A stretch of 64,000 nt of DNA, from positions 1 to 64,000 of the forward strand of contig CAUWFE010000002.1 of assembly GCA_963558185.1 (NCBI GenBank). The letters run 5' to 3'. The notes below the pieces were generated by a model that saw nothing but the letters and a program-made list of their open reading frames with translations, was not told the origin of the DNA and did not search any database. This DNA comes from UMGS1663 sp963558185 (GTDB lineage: Bacteria > Bacillota > Clostridia > TANB77 > CAG-508). Positions 34,821 to 43,900 of this stretch are shown one piece after another (the stretch's first letter is position 1; each line of letters opens with the position of its first letter). The position numbers were made by a program, and so were the translations under genes.

Positions 34821-35723
34821 ATGAAAAAAGAAGGAAAAAAGTTAATTTCAACAATTATCCCATTATTTATGATACTTATTTTAGGAGGGGTAGTTGGTAA
34901 CTATATGTCAGGAATGAAGCAACAAAAAGATGCAATAAAAAGTAACATGCTAGAAAAAGAGACAAAAATAAATGAAATTGAAAATATAGTAGAAGAAACT
35001 AATAAAATATCTAAAGATATCGAAACACAAAATGGGCAAACTACAAATCAAGAAAAACAAAATGAACAAAAACAAAATGAGGCAAAACAAAAAATACAAA
35101 ATATACAAATAGATTTAGCAGAAACACAAAATGAGCAAGAAAAAACAGAAAAGCAAATAAATTTTGATAAAACAGTAGCTTTTATTGGAGATTCAAGAAC
35201 ACAAGGATTTATTATGTACAATAATTTAAAAGATGTAATTAACTATTCATATGTAGGCCTCGCAGTAGATACAGCCATAACAAAACCATTTGTAAAAAAT
35301 GAATCTGGAAATAAAATAACAATATTAGAAGATATGAAAAATAGAAAATTACAAAAAGTATATATTATGCTAGGAATCAATGAATTAGGATGGGCGTATC
35401 CAGAAATATTTAGGAAGAAATATTGTGAATTAATAGAAGAAATAAGAAAAATACAACCAAATTGTAAAATATATGTACAATCAATTATTCCAGTAACAAA
35501 AAGTAAATCAGATGGAGATAAAATTTATAATAATACAAATATAGCAAATTATAATAATTTAATACAAGACTTAGCAAAAGAAGAATATACTAAATATTTA
35601 GATATAGCTAAAGCATTAACAGGCAGTGTAGGAATATTACCAGAAGAAGCTAGTACAGACGGAATACATGTTAATAAAAAATATTGTGAGAAATGGTTAA
35701 CATATTTAAAACAAAATATATAG
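34821..35723 (+). CDS. Membrane-anchored SGNH-hydrolase-like esterase
   Basis: 300 residues: N-terminal signal anchor (STIIPLFMILILGGVVGNYM), a Gln/Lys/Glu-rich coiled-coil spacer (about 30-115), then an extracellular SGNH/GDSL domain with block I FIGDSRTQG, block III LGINELG and block V DGIHVN, giving a Ser, Asn and His/Asp catalytic set. Members remove or move acetyl groups on polysaccharides or peptidoglycan. Start at ATG 34821 with AAAGGAG spaced 8 nt. First gene of a four-gene run with DUF4358, an ECF sigma factor and an RsiV-like protein. Confidence 0.82.
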   Translation: MKKEGKKLISTIIPLFMILILGGVVGNYMSGMKQQKDAIKSNMLEKETKINEIENIVEETNKISKDIETQNGQTTNQEKQNEQKQNEAKQKIQNIQIDLAETQNEQEKTEKQINFDKTVAFIGDSRTQGFIMYNNLKDVINYSYVGLAVDTAITKPFVKNESGNKITILEDMKNRKLQKVYIMLGINELGWAYPEIFRKKYCELIEEIRKIQPNCKIYVQSIIPVTKSKSDGDKIYNNTNIANYNNLIQDLAKEEYTKYLDIAKALTGSVGILPEEASTDGIHVNKKYCEKWLTYLKQNI

Positions 35724-35735
35724 GAGGATAAAGTA

Positions 35736-36272
35736 ATGAATAAAAATGAAGAAATGATAGTAGGAACAAGTGAAAATGCAAAAAGTACAGGAAAATTAGT
35801 TATTGTACTATTGATAATATTAGTTATTGTGTTAGGAGTAATAATTTATATAGTTGAATCAAAACCAGAAGAACCAATAACAATAAATAATGAAGAACTT
35901 ACTGAAAAATTAAAAACAAATGGAGATTTTGCAGATTTATTAGAAAAAACAGATAAAGAAATTGCAATAAAAGAATATGAATTAGATGAAAATTTAATAA
36001 AAGATGTAGTTATGTATAGAGGAAGTGGAGCTTCAGCAGAAGAAATATTAATAGTAGAGTCAAAAGAACAAAATTATGTAAATAAAATAGAAGAAAACAT
36101 AGAAAAAAATATGAAAGAAAAAGAAGAAGCCTTTGCTAATTATTTACCAGATGAAGTAAATAAAATAAAAGAAAAAATATTAAAAATAAAAGGAAATTAT
36201 GTTATACTATGCATATCAAAAGATTCAGATAAAATAGAAAGCACAATAAATGAATATTTACAAGAAAGATAG
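35736..36272 (+). CDS. DUF4358 domain protein, membrane-anchored
   Basis: 178 residues: one N-terminal membrane helix (about 20-42, LVIVLLIILVIVLGVIIYIV) then a DUF4358 domain facing outside (DADLLEKTDKEIAIKEYELD-type start, VVMYRGSGASAEEILIVESK). DUF4358 proteins are often encoded beside MBOAT or SGNH polysaccharide acylation genes in Clostridia; function is unproven. 12 bp after the SGNH gene; AGGAGG precedes the ATG. Confidence 0.8.
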   Translation: MNKNEEMIVGTSENAKSTGKLVIVLLIILVIVLGVIIYIVESKPEEPITINNEELTEKLKTNGDFADLLEKTDKEIAIKEYELDENLIKDVVMYRGSGASAEEILIVESKEQNYVNKIEENIEKNMKEKEEAFANYLPDEVNKIKEKILKIKGNYVILCISKDSDKIESTINEYLQER

Positions 36273-36283
36273 GTGTAACTAAT

Positions 36284-36784
36284 ATGCATATGGAGGCACA
36301 AGAAACATTAATTCAATATGTAAAAGAAAATCAAAATAAACTATACAAATTAGCATATAGTTATTCAAATAATCAAGATTCAGCTTTAGACATTTTGCAA
36401 GAGGCAATTACAAAGGCACTTGAAAATATAAATAAACTAAAAAATCCAGAGTATGTAACAACATGGTTTTATAGAATATTAATAAATGAAAGTTTATTAT
36501 ATATAAGAAAAAACAAAAAAATAATTCAGTATACTCTTATAGATGAAGAAAAAGCATTTGAAAATTATGAAGATATATTAATTGAAAACTTAGACATATA
36601 TCATTTAATTCAAAATTTGAAACCTAAAATTAAAACTGTAATTATGCTACGCTATTTTGAAAATTTTAAAATAGAAGAAATAGCACAAATCTTAAATGTT
36701 AATACTAATACAGTAAAATCTAGATTATATAAAGGCTTAAGAGAATTAAAAGAAAGTATGGAAAGGAGAGAGAAAAATGGATAA
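36284..36784 (+). CDS. ECF-type RNA polymerase sigma factor
   Basis: 166 residues with region 2 (KLAYSYSNNQDSALDILQEA) and region 4 (LKPKIKTVIMLRYFENFKIE, NVNTNTVKSRLYKG), no region 1.1 or 3. Overlaps the following anti-sigma-like gene by 8 bp, the usual sigma/anti-sigma coupling. Its closest functional analogue is probably SigV of Bacillus subtilis, because the partner resembles RsiV. Targets may include the upstream SGNH gene. Confidence 0.9.
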   Translation: MHMEAQETLIQYVKENQNKLYKLAYSYSNNQDSALDILQEAITKALENINKLKNPEYVTTWFYRILINESLLYIRKNKKIIQYTLIDEEKAFENYEDILIENLDIYHLIQNLKPKIKTVIMLRYFENFKIEEIAQILNVNTNTVKSRLYKGLRELKESMERREKNG

Positions 36785-37625
36785 ACTAAAAAAAGCAAAA
36801 ATAGTTTATGATGCCATTAAAACTCCAGATGAATTAAATAAAATTATTGATGAAACTTGTCATTGCAAAAAGAAAAACAAAAGAAAAACATATATAGCAA
36901 TTAAGTATTCAGTAGCAACATTAGCTACAACATTTGCTGTATTTGTAGTATTATTAAATGTAAATCCATCTTTTACAAAAGCAGTAGCAGAAATACCTAT
37001 ACTAAAAGATATGGCTAAAATATTTACTTTTAAAGAGTACCATGAAGAAACTGATACAGACTTAATAGATGCTAGAATACCAGCAATAGCAAATACTGGT
37101 AATACAGACCTAGAAGATAGAATAAATTATGAAATATTATTAAAAATGAATAACATTATAGCAGAAACAAAAGAAAGGGCAAAAGAATATAAAAAAGCTG
37201 TATTAGAAACAGGAGGAACTTTAGAAGATTATAAACCAATAATAATTGATTTGAATTATGAAATAAAATATTCAGATGAAAATATTATATCATTTGTAAT
37301 AACTAAAACCGAAACATTAGCTTCTGCATATGAAGAAAGATATTATTATAATATAGACATAAAAAATGGAAAAGATTTGAACTTAAAAGATTTATTAGGA
37401 AATGATTATAAAAAAATTGTAGATGAGCAAGTAAAAATGCAGATAGAAGAAAGAAAAAAAGACCCTAATAATATTTACTTTGGCGATAAAATTAGTGGAT
37501 TTGAAGGAATTGAAAATGAATATCATGATTTTTATATTAATGAAGAGGGAAAAGTTACAATATCATTCCCAAAATATACAATAGCACCAGGGTATATGGG
37601 AATACAAGAATTTATAATAAAATAA
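36777..37625 (+). CDS. RsiV-like anti-sigma factor (DUF3298)
   Basis: 282 residues: short cytoplasmic N-terminus (1-38) with a His/Cys segment ETCHCKKKN, one membrane helix (about 42-60), and an extracellular DUF4163/DUF3298 region ending FYINEEGKVTISFPKYTIAP, GYMGIQEFIIK. In B. subtilis, RsiV holds SigV until lysozyme binds its DUF3298 domain and triggers proteolysis. The same arrangement here suggests response to lysozyme or a similar wall stress. A strong terminator ends the operon. Confidence 0.85.
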   Translation: MDKLKKAKIVYDAIKTPDELNKIIDETCHCKKKNKRKTYIAIKYSVATLATTFAVFVVLLNVNPSFTKAVAEIPILKDMAKIFTFKEYHEETDTDLIDARIPAIANTGNTDLEDRINYEILLKMNNIIAETKERAKEYKKAVLETGGTLEDYKPIIIDLNYEIKYSDENIISFVITKTETLASAYEERYYYNIDIKNGKDLNLKDLLGNDYKKIVDEQVKMQIEERKKDPNNIYFGDKISGFEGIENEYHDFYINEEGKVTISFPKYTIAPGYMGIQEFIIK

Positions 37626-37673
37626 AAAAATAACTTATATAAATCAAATTTGATTTATATAAGTTATTTTTTT
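37624..37673. terminator. Bidirectional terminator, loop-less palindrome
   Basis: Twenty-nt perfect arms (37629-37648/37649-37668) flanked by A-run and T-run, placed between the convergent rsiV-like gene and gene 37680-38213. Confidence 0.9.
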
Positions 37674-37679
37674 ACCTGA

Positions 37680-38213
37680 TTATGATATTCTACAGGTGTT
37701 TACTGCAATTAATTGCATCTTTTTGGCATCTTTACGAATATAAGCATCAATAAAATCTGCGCTTAATTTACAATGGGATATGTCTAATATGTCACACTCA
37801 GAAAAAAGGTCGCGACCATAAAAATTAGACAAAACATGTTCAACAGCAATGCTTTGCTCGGTAATTTGTAACAAAACTTCTTCTTCAGCAAATTTATAAA
37901 TAAGTTTGTTTATAGATGTACGAGAAGGTTTTTTTAAAACTTTAAAAGTTTTAAGCATTTTTTTATCAGAAGGTAAATTTCTACAAATAGCTAAGCTATT
38001 TGTTAAACCATGAGGAATATCATCTTTTTTTAATAACAAAGAAATATTCTCATAATTAGAAAGTAAAATATCAGCAGAAACTGACATTTTTAAAATAGCC
38101 TCTTGCATTTCGCATAGAATTTTGCTCCTTTGATATTGCAGATAATTAGCATAAAATTTTCTACACTCTGCTAAAAACTGCTGCCGTAACAACTCTTGTT
38201 CTTTAATATCCAT
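37680..38213 (-). CDS. Unknown soluble protein, 177 residues
   Basis: Not recognised. AGGAGG precedes the ATG. Predicted all-helical, cytoplasmic, with four Cys residues scattered (ECRKF, LCEMQ, SECDI, SHCKL). Codon use includes TGC, CGC and CTG more often than in neighbours, suggesting a different history. Single gene bounded by a convergent terminator and by the divergent alcohol dehydrogenase. No context clue to function. Confidence 0.6.
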   Translation of the reverse strand: MDIKEQELLRQQFLAECRKFYANYLQYQRSKILCEMQEAILKMSVSADILLSNYENISLLLKKDDIPHGLTNSLAICRNLPSDKKMLKTFKVLKKPSRTSINKLIYKFAEEEVLLQITEQSIAVEHVLSNFYGRDLFSECDILDISHCKLSADFIDAYIRKDAKKMQLIAVNTCRIS

Positions 38214-38406
38214 TAGATGTCCTCCTAAAATATATAATTTGCGAAAAAATTATAACACACGTATATACTAAAAGCAAGCATAATGAAAAACAAATATACA
38301 TTATATGACTTACAAAAATATTTATTAAAAATATTATCAAAAGTACTACACAAATAAAAGTGGTTATGATAAAATAGAAAAAAACATAAGAATGGAGGAA
38401 ATACAA

Positions 38407-39564
38407 ATGAGCATAAACAAATTTGTTTTAAATGAAACATCTTATTTTGGCAGAGGAGCCAGAAGTGTCTTAGCACAAGAAATAAAAGAAAGAGGTTTTA
38501 CAAAAGCATTAGTAGTAACAGATAAATCATTATATGAGGTTGGAGTTACAAAAAAAATAACAGAGGAGTTAGATAATGCAAAAATTAAATATGAAGTGTA
38601 TCACGAAGTAAAACCAAATCCAACTGTTGCAAATGTAAATGAAGGAGTAAAAGCATTTAAAGATGCAGAAGCTGATTTTATAATAGCAGTAGGTGGTGGT
38701 TCATCAATAGATACAGCAAAAGCTATTGGAATTGTTATGGCAAACCCAGATAGAGCAGATGTGGTTTCTTTAAATGGGTTATCAAATACAAAAAATAAAT
38801 CAATACCAATTATTGCATTACCAACAACAGCAGGAACAGCAGCAGAAGTAACAATTAATTATGTAATTACAGATGAACAAAAAGAAGTAAAAATGGTATG
38901 TGTAGATCCACATGATATTCCAGTACTTGCCATAGTAGATACAGAATTAATGGAATCTATGCCAAAATCTATAGCAGCATCAACAGGCATGGATGCTTTA
39001 ACACATGGAATAGAAGGATATATTACAAAAGCACATAACACAATGTCAGATATGTTTGCAATGGAAGGAATTAAATTAATTTATAATAATTTAGCAAAAG
39101 CAGTAAACGAAAAAGACATAGAAGCAATAGAACAAATGGGATATGGCCAATATATTGTAGGAATGGGCTTTTCAAATGTAGGATTAGGAATTGTACATTC
39201 AATGGCACATCAATTAGGTGCAGTATATGACACACCACATGGACTTGCAAATGCAATATTATTACCAACAGTTATGAGATTTAATGCAGAAACAAGTTAT
39301 GAAAGATATAGAGATATATTAACTCATGCTATGGGAGTAGATGCAACAAGATTTACAAAAGAAGAAGTAATAAATACATTTATTGAAAAAATTATTGAAT
39401 TATCAGAACAAGTAGGCATAACTCAAAGAGTAGGAGATGTAGGTGCTAAAGAAGAAGATATTCCAATGCTTGCAGAAAAAGCAATGAATGACCCATGCAA
39501 ACCAGGAAATCCAAGAGAAGTAACAAAAGAAGACTTTGAAATGCTATACAAAATTGCATGGTAG
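38407..39564 (+). CDS. Iron-containing alcohol dehydrogenase
   Basis: 385 residues of the group III Fe-ADH family. Cofactor motif VGGGSSIDTAKAIGI, and metal ligands Asp and His in STGMDALTHGIEGY, then His in GLGIVHSMAHQLG and DTPHGLANA. Likely reduces an aldehyde to an alcohol (butanol, propanediol or lactaldehyde type) in fermentation; substrate not readable. Start is the ATG at 38407: the in-frame ATG at 38392 is itself part of the GGAGG site. Confidence 0.93.
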   Translation: MSINKFVLNETSYFGRGARSVLAQEIKERGFTKALVVTDKSLYEVGVTKKITEELDNAKIKYEVYHEVKPNPTVANVNEGVKAFKDAEADFIIAVGGGSSIDTAKAIGIVMANPDRADVVSLNGLSNTKNKSIPIIALPTTAGTAAEVTINYVITDEQKEVKMVCVDPHDIPVLAIVDTELMESMPKSIAASTGMDALTHGIEGYITKAHNTMSDMFAMEGIKLIYNNLAKAVNEKDIEAIEQMGYGQYIVGMGFSNVGLGIVHSMAHQLGAVYDTPHGLANAILLPTVMRFNAETSYERYRDILTHAMGVDATRFTKEEVINTFIEKIIELSEQVGITQRVGDVGAKEEDIPMLAEKAMNDPCKPGNPREVTKEDFEMLYKIAW

Positions 39565-39575
39565 TTAAATTATGT

Positions 39576-39616
39576 AGCGAATCTTTTAATTATAAGTTAG
39601 AAGATTCGCTAAAAAC
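39576..39616 (+). terminator. Hairpin terminator of the alcohol dehydrogenase gene
   Basis: AGCGAATCTT (39576-39585) pairs perfectly with AAGATTCGCT (39601-39610). No T-run follows on this strand (AAAAACAAAA), so efficiency is uncertain. Confidence 0.55.
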
Positions 39617-39642
39617 AAAACATTAATTAGGAGAGGCTAAAT

Positions 39643-40608
39643 ATGAAATTAAAGCAAATAATTTTATTATTGTGTATTATAATAAATTGTGCTGTAATTT
39701 TTAATTTTTCAGGACAAGTTGCAACAAAATCTTCAAAAACAAGTGGTAGAGTAGCTGATATAATAATTAAAATTGTACCCTCTTTCAATAAATTAAATGA
39801 AGAAGAAAAAGTAATTTTAAAAAAGAAATATATAAATCCAATAGTTAGAAAATTAGCACATTTTTCTATTTATGCATTATTGGGGATATGGACAATTTTA
39901 TTTATGTTTACATTTAAACGTACATTTTATCAACGCGGGCTAACTGCAATTTGTTTTTGCATTTTTTATGCAGCAACAGATGAATTTCATCAATTATTTG
40001 TAGAAGGAAGAGGAGCACAGCTAGTAGATGTATGGATAGACAGTTTAGGTGCAATAATTTCAATACTAACAATTATAGTTGTCATTCGTTTATATAGAAA
40101 AGCACATAATAAAAATGAAAAAATTACATTAGATGAAAACTTAAAAACTATGTTTATATCAAGTACAGGAGGACATTTTAATGAACTTATGCAACTAAAG
40201 CCAATAATGGAAAAAACAAATTATCACATAATTACTGAAAAAACAAAGCAAAATGAAAATTTAAAAGAAAAATATGGTAAAAAAATTAATTTTTTACTGT
40301 ATGGAACTAAAAAAACAAAATTTAAATATATATGGATATTATTAGCAAATTCATTTATTAGTTTATTTTATTATTTAAAATATAGACCACATATTGTAAT
40401 TACTACAGGAACTCATACAGCAGGACCAATGTGCTGTATAGCAAGAATTTTAGGGAGTAAAGTAATATATATTGAAACATTTGCAAATAAAGAAAGCAAA
40501 ACAAGTGCTGGCAAATTATTATATTATGTGGCAAATACCTTTATTGTTCAATGGGAAGAAATGAAAAAATTATATCCAAAATCTAAATATTTTGGTTCTA
40601 TTTATTAG
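39643..40608 (+). CDS. VanZ-like/Alg14-like fusion protein
   Basis: 321 residues. The N-terminal half (about 1-150) is a four-helix VanZ-like domain (NFSGQVATKSSKTSG, RKLAHFSIYALLG, ATDEFHQLFVEGRG, VDVWIDSLGA). The C-terminal half (about 163-321) is an Alg14/PssD/CpsF-type subunit (MFISSTGGHFNELMQL, VITTGTHTAGPMCCIARIL, VIYIETFANKESKTSAGKLL). Alg14 recruits the catalytic Alg13 partner to the membrane to add the second sugar to a lipid-linked intermediate; the next gene is that partner. No stop or frameshift separates the halves. Confidence 0.85.
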   Translation: MKLKQIILLLCIIINCAVIFNFSGQVATKSSKTSGRVADIIIKIVPSFNKLNEEEKVILKKKYINPIVRKLAHFSIYALLGIWTILFMFTFKRTFYQRGLTAICFCIFYAATDEFHQLFVEGRGAQLVDVWIDSLGAIISILTIIVVIRLYRKAHNKNEKITLDENLKTMFISSTGGHFNELMQLKPIMEKTNYHIITEKTKQNENLKEKYGKKINFLLYGTKKTKFKYIWILLANSFISLFYYLKYRPHIVITTGTHTAGPMCCIARILGSKVIYIETFANKESKTSAGKLLYYVANTFIVQWEEMKKLYPKSKYFGSIY

Positions 40609-40681
40609 AATATACTTTTAATAAATAGAAATAATAATATAAAGAAAAGATATATGTAATATAAAAAAGTAGGAGAAAAAA

Positions 40682-41176
40682 ATGGTTTTTGTAACATTAG
40701 GAACACAAGACAAAACATTTGAAAGGTTAATAGAGGCAGTAGAAAATCAAGTAAAAAAACAAAATATAAAAGAAGAAGTTATAGTACAAGCAGGCTCAAC
40801 AAAATATGTATCTGACTTTGTAAAAATAATACCATATATGAATGAAAATGAATTTCATGATTATATGAAAAAAGCAAATATTATTATAACACATGGTGGA
40901 GTTGGTACAATTATAGAAGGGCTGGAACTGAAAAAGAAAATGATAGTTGTACCAAGGCTTGCAAAATATGGAGAACATGTAAATGATCATCAAGTACAAA
41001 TAGTAGAAAATTTTGAAAAATCAGGATATATACTAGCTGTATATGATTTAAAAAAATTAGATTTAGTATTAGCAAAATTAAAAGAATTTATACCAAAAGA
41101 ATACAAAAAAAATAATGATAAATTTGTAAATAAACTAGAAGAAGAAATACAAAACTTGCTAGTGTTAAAAAATTAG
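40682..41176 (+). CDS. Alg13/PssE-like glycosyltransferase catalytic subunit
   Basis: 164 residues, GT28 C-terminal-domain type: MVFVTLGTQDKTFERLIEAV at the start and the donor-binding ITHGGVGTIIEGLELKKKMI near residue 65. It acts with the Alg14-like half of the preceding protein, probably moving a sugar from a UDP donor onto a polyprenyl-diphosphate sugar. 73 bp after the fusion gene; AGGAG precedes the ATG. Confidence 0.9.
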   Translation: MVFVTLGTQDKTFERLIEAVENQVKKQNIKEEVIVQAGSTKYVSDFVKIIPYMNENEFHDYMKKANIIITHGGVGTIIEGLELKKKMIVVPRLAKYGEHVNDHQVQIVENFEKSGYILAVYDLKKLDLVLAKLKEFIPKEYKKNNDKFVNKLEEEIQNLLVLKN

Positions 41177-41188
41177 CTTTTTTGTGAA

Positions 41189-41217
41189 TTGAAAAAGATC
41201 AATAATAAGTATATAAT
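41189..41217 (+). promoter_or_regulatory. Promoter of the main polysaccharide operon
   Basis: TTGAAA (41189-41194), 17-bp spacer, TATAAT (41212-41217). Transcription would start near 41224, so the palindromic array is in the 5' leader. Confidence 0.65.
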
Positions 41218-41250
41218 ATAAAAGAAAAAAATAAATGCCGAAAAAACAAA

Positions 41251-41334
41251 GAAAGATATCTTTCTTTTACTTTGATATATATCAAAGTAAAAGAAAGATA
41301 TCTTTCTTTTACTTTGATATATATCAAAGTAAAT
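41251..41334. repeat. Two 42-bp direct repeats made of nested palindromes
   Basis: Each unit is a 14-bp perfect palindrome GAAAGATATCTTTC (41251-41264; 41293-41306) plus a 28-bp palindrome centred on GATATATATC (41265-41292; 41307-41334, last base differs). The two long palindromes around the second short one also form one larger palindrome. It lies in the leader of the polysaccharide operon, 25 bp before the first start codon. Confidence 0.9.
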
Positions 41335-41358
41335 AATTTAATAGTTAGAGGAGATTAT

Positions 41359-43257
41359 ATGATGAAGGGGATAAAAAAAATAGGAAAATATAAAAGGTTA
41401 TTATTGATGCTAATTGATATATGTATTATTATAGCAACTTATTTTTTAGTGCAATTTTTTGTTAGAGATACATTACAATTAAATTCAGAAGTATTTAATA
41501 AAATATTGTTTACAGCATTATTAGCTGTTGTTATATATGAATTTATGCTTAATATTTTTAAGTTATATAAAAATATTATTAGATATGAAAGTGGAAAAGA
41601 CTATTTAGTATATATACTAGCATGTCTTATATCAAGTGCAATAGTTTCAACTATAATATCTGTTGGCAATTTAAATTTATTACAAACAAAATACAATTTA
41701 GTAACATCATTATTAATTGCAATGGTATTAGTATCATATAGAATTATAGTGAGATTAATAATAACATATGGAGTATTAGATTCAGATAAAAGAAAACTTC
41801 AAAAAAATAAAGAACCTAGAAAATTATTAATTATTGGGGCAGGTAGTGCAACAAATAATATTGTAAAATCAATAAAAGAGAATATGAAACATATTTATAA
41901 CATAGTAGGAATAATAGATGATGATCCAGAAAAAATAGGTGGTATGATATCTGGAGTACCTGTTTTAGGAGATAGAAATTCAATTATTGATATATGTAAA
42001 CAAAAAGGTGTAGAAATAATATTCTTTTCAATTTCTAATATAAGTAGTGAAGATAGAAAAGAAATTATAGATTTATGTCAAGATACTAATGTAAAAGTAA
42101 GAATATTACCAAGTACAGAAGATATTATAAGAAATAAAAAATTATTAGAAAATTTAAGAGATGTAGAAATAGATGACATTTTAGGAAGAGATCCAATACA
42201 TTTGGACAATGAGAATATTGCAGAATTAATAGAAGATAAAGTTATATTAGTTACTGGTGGTGGAGGATCAATAGGCTCTGAACTTTGTAGACAAATTGTA
42301 AAATATAACCCTAAACAATTAGTTATATTTGATATATATGAAAATAATTTATATGAAATAGAAATGGAGCTAAAAAGAAATTATCCAAATATAAACGTAA
42401 AGGCAATAGTAGGAAGTGTTAGAGACTTTAACAAGGTGGAAAAAATATTTAGCACATATAAACCATATTTAGTATTTCATGCAGCAGCACATAAACATGT
42501 ACCACTTATGGAAGTTAGTCCTTTAGAGGCAATAAAAAATAATGTATTCGGAACATATAATGTTGCTAATGCATGTGACTTATATAATGTAAAAAGATTT
42601 GTATTAATATCAACAGATAAAGCAGTTAATCCTACAAGCATAATGGGGGCAACTAAAAGAATTTGTGAAATGATAGTACAAACAAAAAATAAAACAAGTA
42701 ATACAGAATTTGTAGCAGTAAGATTTGGAAATGTATTAGGAAGCAATGGCTCAGTAGTACCTTTATTTAAAAAGCAAATTGCAAGTGGAGGGCCAGTAAC
42801 AGTAACTCACAAAGAAATCACAAGATTTTTTATGACAATACCAGAGGCAGTGCAATTAGTATTACAAGCTATAACATATGCAAAAGGTGGAGAAATTTTT
42901 GTATTAGACATGGGAAAACCAGTTAAAATTTATGACTTAGCTGTAAGCTTAATTAAATTATCTGGATTTGAACCAGATGTAGATATTCCAATAAAAATAA
43001 CTGGATTAAGACCAGGAGAAAAACTATATGAAGAGTTATTAATGGCAGAAGAGGGGCTAGAAAAAACTCAGCATGATAAAATTTTTGTTGCAGAACCTTT
43101 GCAAATGAAAGAAAGTGAATTAGAAGAAAGATTAAATGTTTTAAGGGATATTATAAAAGATGAAAATAATGATGTAACAGATGTAAAAAATGCTATGAAA
43201 TATGTAGTTCCAACTTTTATAGATGCAGAAGAAGCAAATCTAATAAAAAAATATTAA
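41359..43257 (+). CDS. Membrane-bound UDP-sugar 4,6-dehydratase, PglF/CapD type
   Basis: 632 residues: four N-terminal membrane helices (about 10-125), a first nucleotide-binding domain (LLIIGAGSATNNIVKSIKEN), then the catalytic SDR domain with VTGGGGSIGSELCRQIVKY and STDKAVNPTSIMGATKR, the Ser-Met-Lys triad that replaces Tyr in UDP-GlcNAc C6 dehydratases. It makes the 4-keto-6-deoxy intermediate used for bacillosamine, QuiNAc or FucNAc. Start at ATG 41359 behind AGAGGAG; the longer frame from 41272 reads through the palindromes. No aminotransferase lies in the operon. Confidence 0.92.
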   Translation: MMKGIKKIGKYKRLLLMLIDICIIIATYFLVQFFVRDTLQLNSEVFNKILFTALLAVVIYEFMLNIFKLYKNIIRYESGKDYLVYILACLISSAIVSTIISVGNLNLLQTKYNLVTSLLIAMVLVSYRIIVRLIITYGVLDSDKRKLQKNKEPRKLLIIGAGSATNNIVKSIKENMKHIYNIVGIIDDDPEKIGGMISGVPVLGDRNSIIDICKQKGVEIIFFSISNISSEDRKEIIDLCQDTNVKVRILPSTEDIIRNKKLLENLRDVEIDDILGRDPIHLDNENIAELIEDKVILVTGGGGSIGSELCRQIVKYNPKQLVIFDIYENNLYEIEMELKRNYPNINVKAIVGSVRDFNKVEKIFSTYKPYLVFHAAAHKHVPLMEVSPLEAIKNNVFGTYNVANACDLYNVKRFVLISTDKAVNPTSIMGATKRICEMIVQTKNKTSNTEFVAVRFGNVLGSNGSVVPLFKKQIASGGPVTVTHKEITRFFMTIPEAVQLVLQAITYAKGGEIFVLDMGKPVKIYDLAVSLIKLSGFEPDVDIPIKITGLRPGEKLYEELLMAEEGLEKTQHDKIFVAEPLQMKESELEERLNVLRDIIKDENNDVTDVKNAMKYVVPTFIDAEEANLIKKY

Positions 43258-43272
43258 AATGAGGCGAAGAAA

Positions 43273-43887
43273 TTGAAAAAAGTATATTTATGTGTAAAAA
43301 GATTTTTAGATATTATATTTTCTATTATACTTTTAATAGTATTATCTCCAATATTACTTATAGTAAGTATAGCAATAAAAATAGATTCAAAAGGTCCAGT
43401 TATATTTAAGCAAGAAAGAATTGGAAAAGATGGAAAAGTATTCAAAATATATAAATTTAGATCTATGGTAGTAGGAGCTGAAAAAATTGGTACTGGAGTA
43501 TATTCAGAAAAAAAGGATAGCAGAGTAACAAGAGTAGGGAAGATAATAAGAGCAACAAGTATAGATGAACTACCACAATTAGTTAACATATTAAAAGGGG
43601 AAATGAGTTTTATTGGTCCAAGACCAGTTTTAACTTATCACCCTTGGAAGTATGAAGAATATTCTGAAGAACAAAAGAAACGTTTTTTGTTAAGACCAGG
43701 AATCACAGGACTTGCACAAATAAATGGTAGAAAACAAGTAGACTGGGAAAAAAGAATTAAATATGATGTAGAATATGTAGAAAAGGTAAGTTTTATTACA
43801 GATGTAAAAATATTTTTTATAACAGTATATAAAGTTATATTTATGAAAGACAATTCTAACACAACAGAAACAGTAAAAAATAAATAA
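43273..43887 (+). CDS. Initiating phosphoglycosyl transferase (bacterial sugar transferase)
   Basis: 204 residues, monotopic PglC/WcaJ-C type: N-terminal hydrophobic hairpin (about 10-35), VIFKQERIGKDGKVFKIYKF, and catalytic Asp-Glu in SIDELPQLVNILKGEMSFIG, then RPVLTYHP. It transfers a phospho-sugar to undecaprenyl phosphate, starting the repeat unit. Start is a TTG at 43273 with GAGG upstream. Confidence 0.92.
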   Translation: MKKVYLCVKRFLDIIFSIILLIVLSPILLIVSIAIKIDSKGPVIFKQERIGKDGKVFKIYKFRSMVVGAEKIGTGVYSEKKDSRVTRVGKIIRATSIDELPQLVNILKGEMSFIGPRPVLTYHPWKYEEYSEEQKKRFLLRPGITGLAQINGRKQVDWEKRIKYDVEYVEKVSFITDVKIFFITVYKVIFMKDNSNTTETVKNK

Positions 43888-43900
43888 AGGGATGATAAAA

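Noticed and set aside
41251..41334. CRISPR-like repeats
   Set aside because: Only two units, directly adjacent with no spacer; the structure is palindrome tandem duplication.
41272..41358. N-terminal extension of the 4,6-dehydratase
   Set aside because: It is translation of the palindromic repeats; the RBS and ATG at 41359 give the normal family start.
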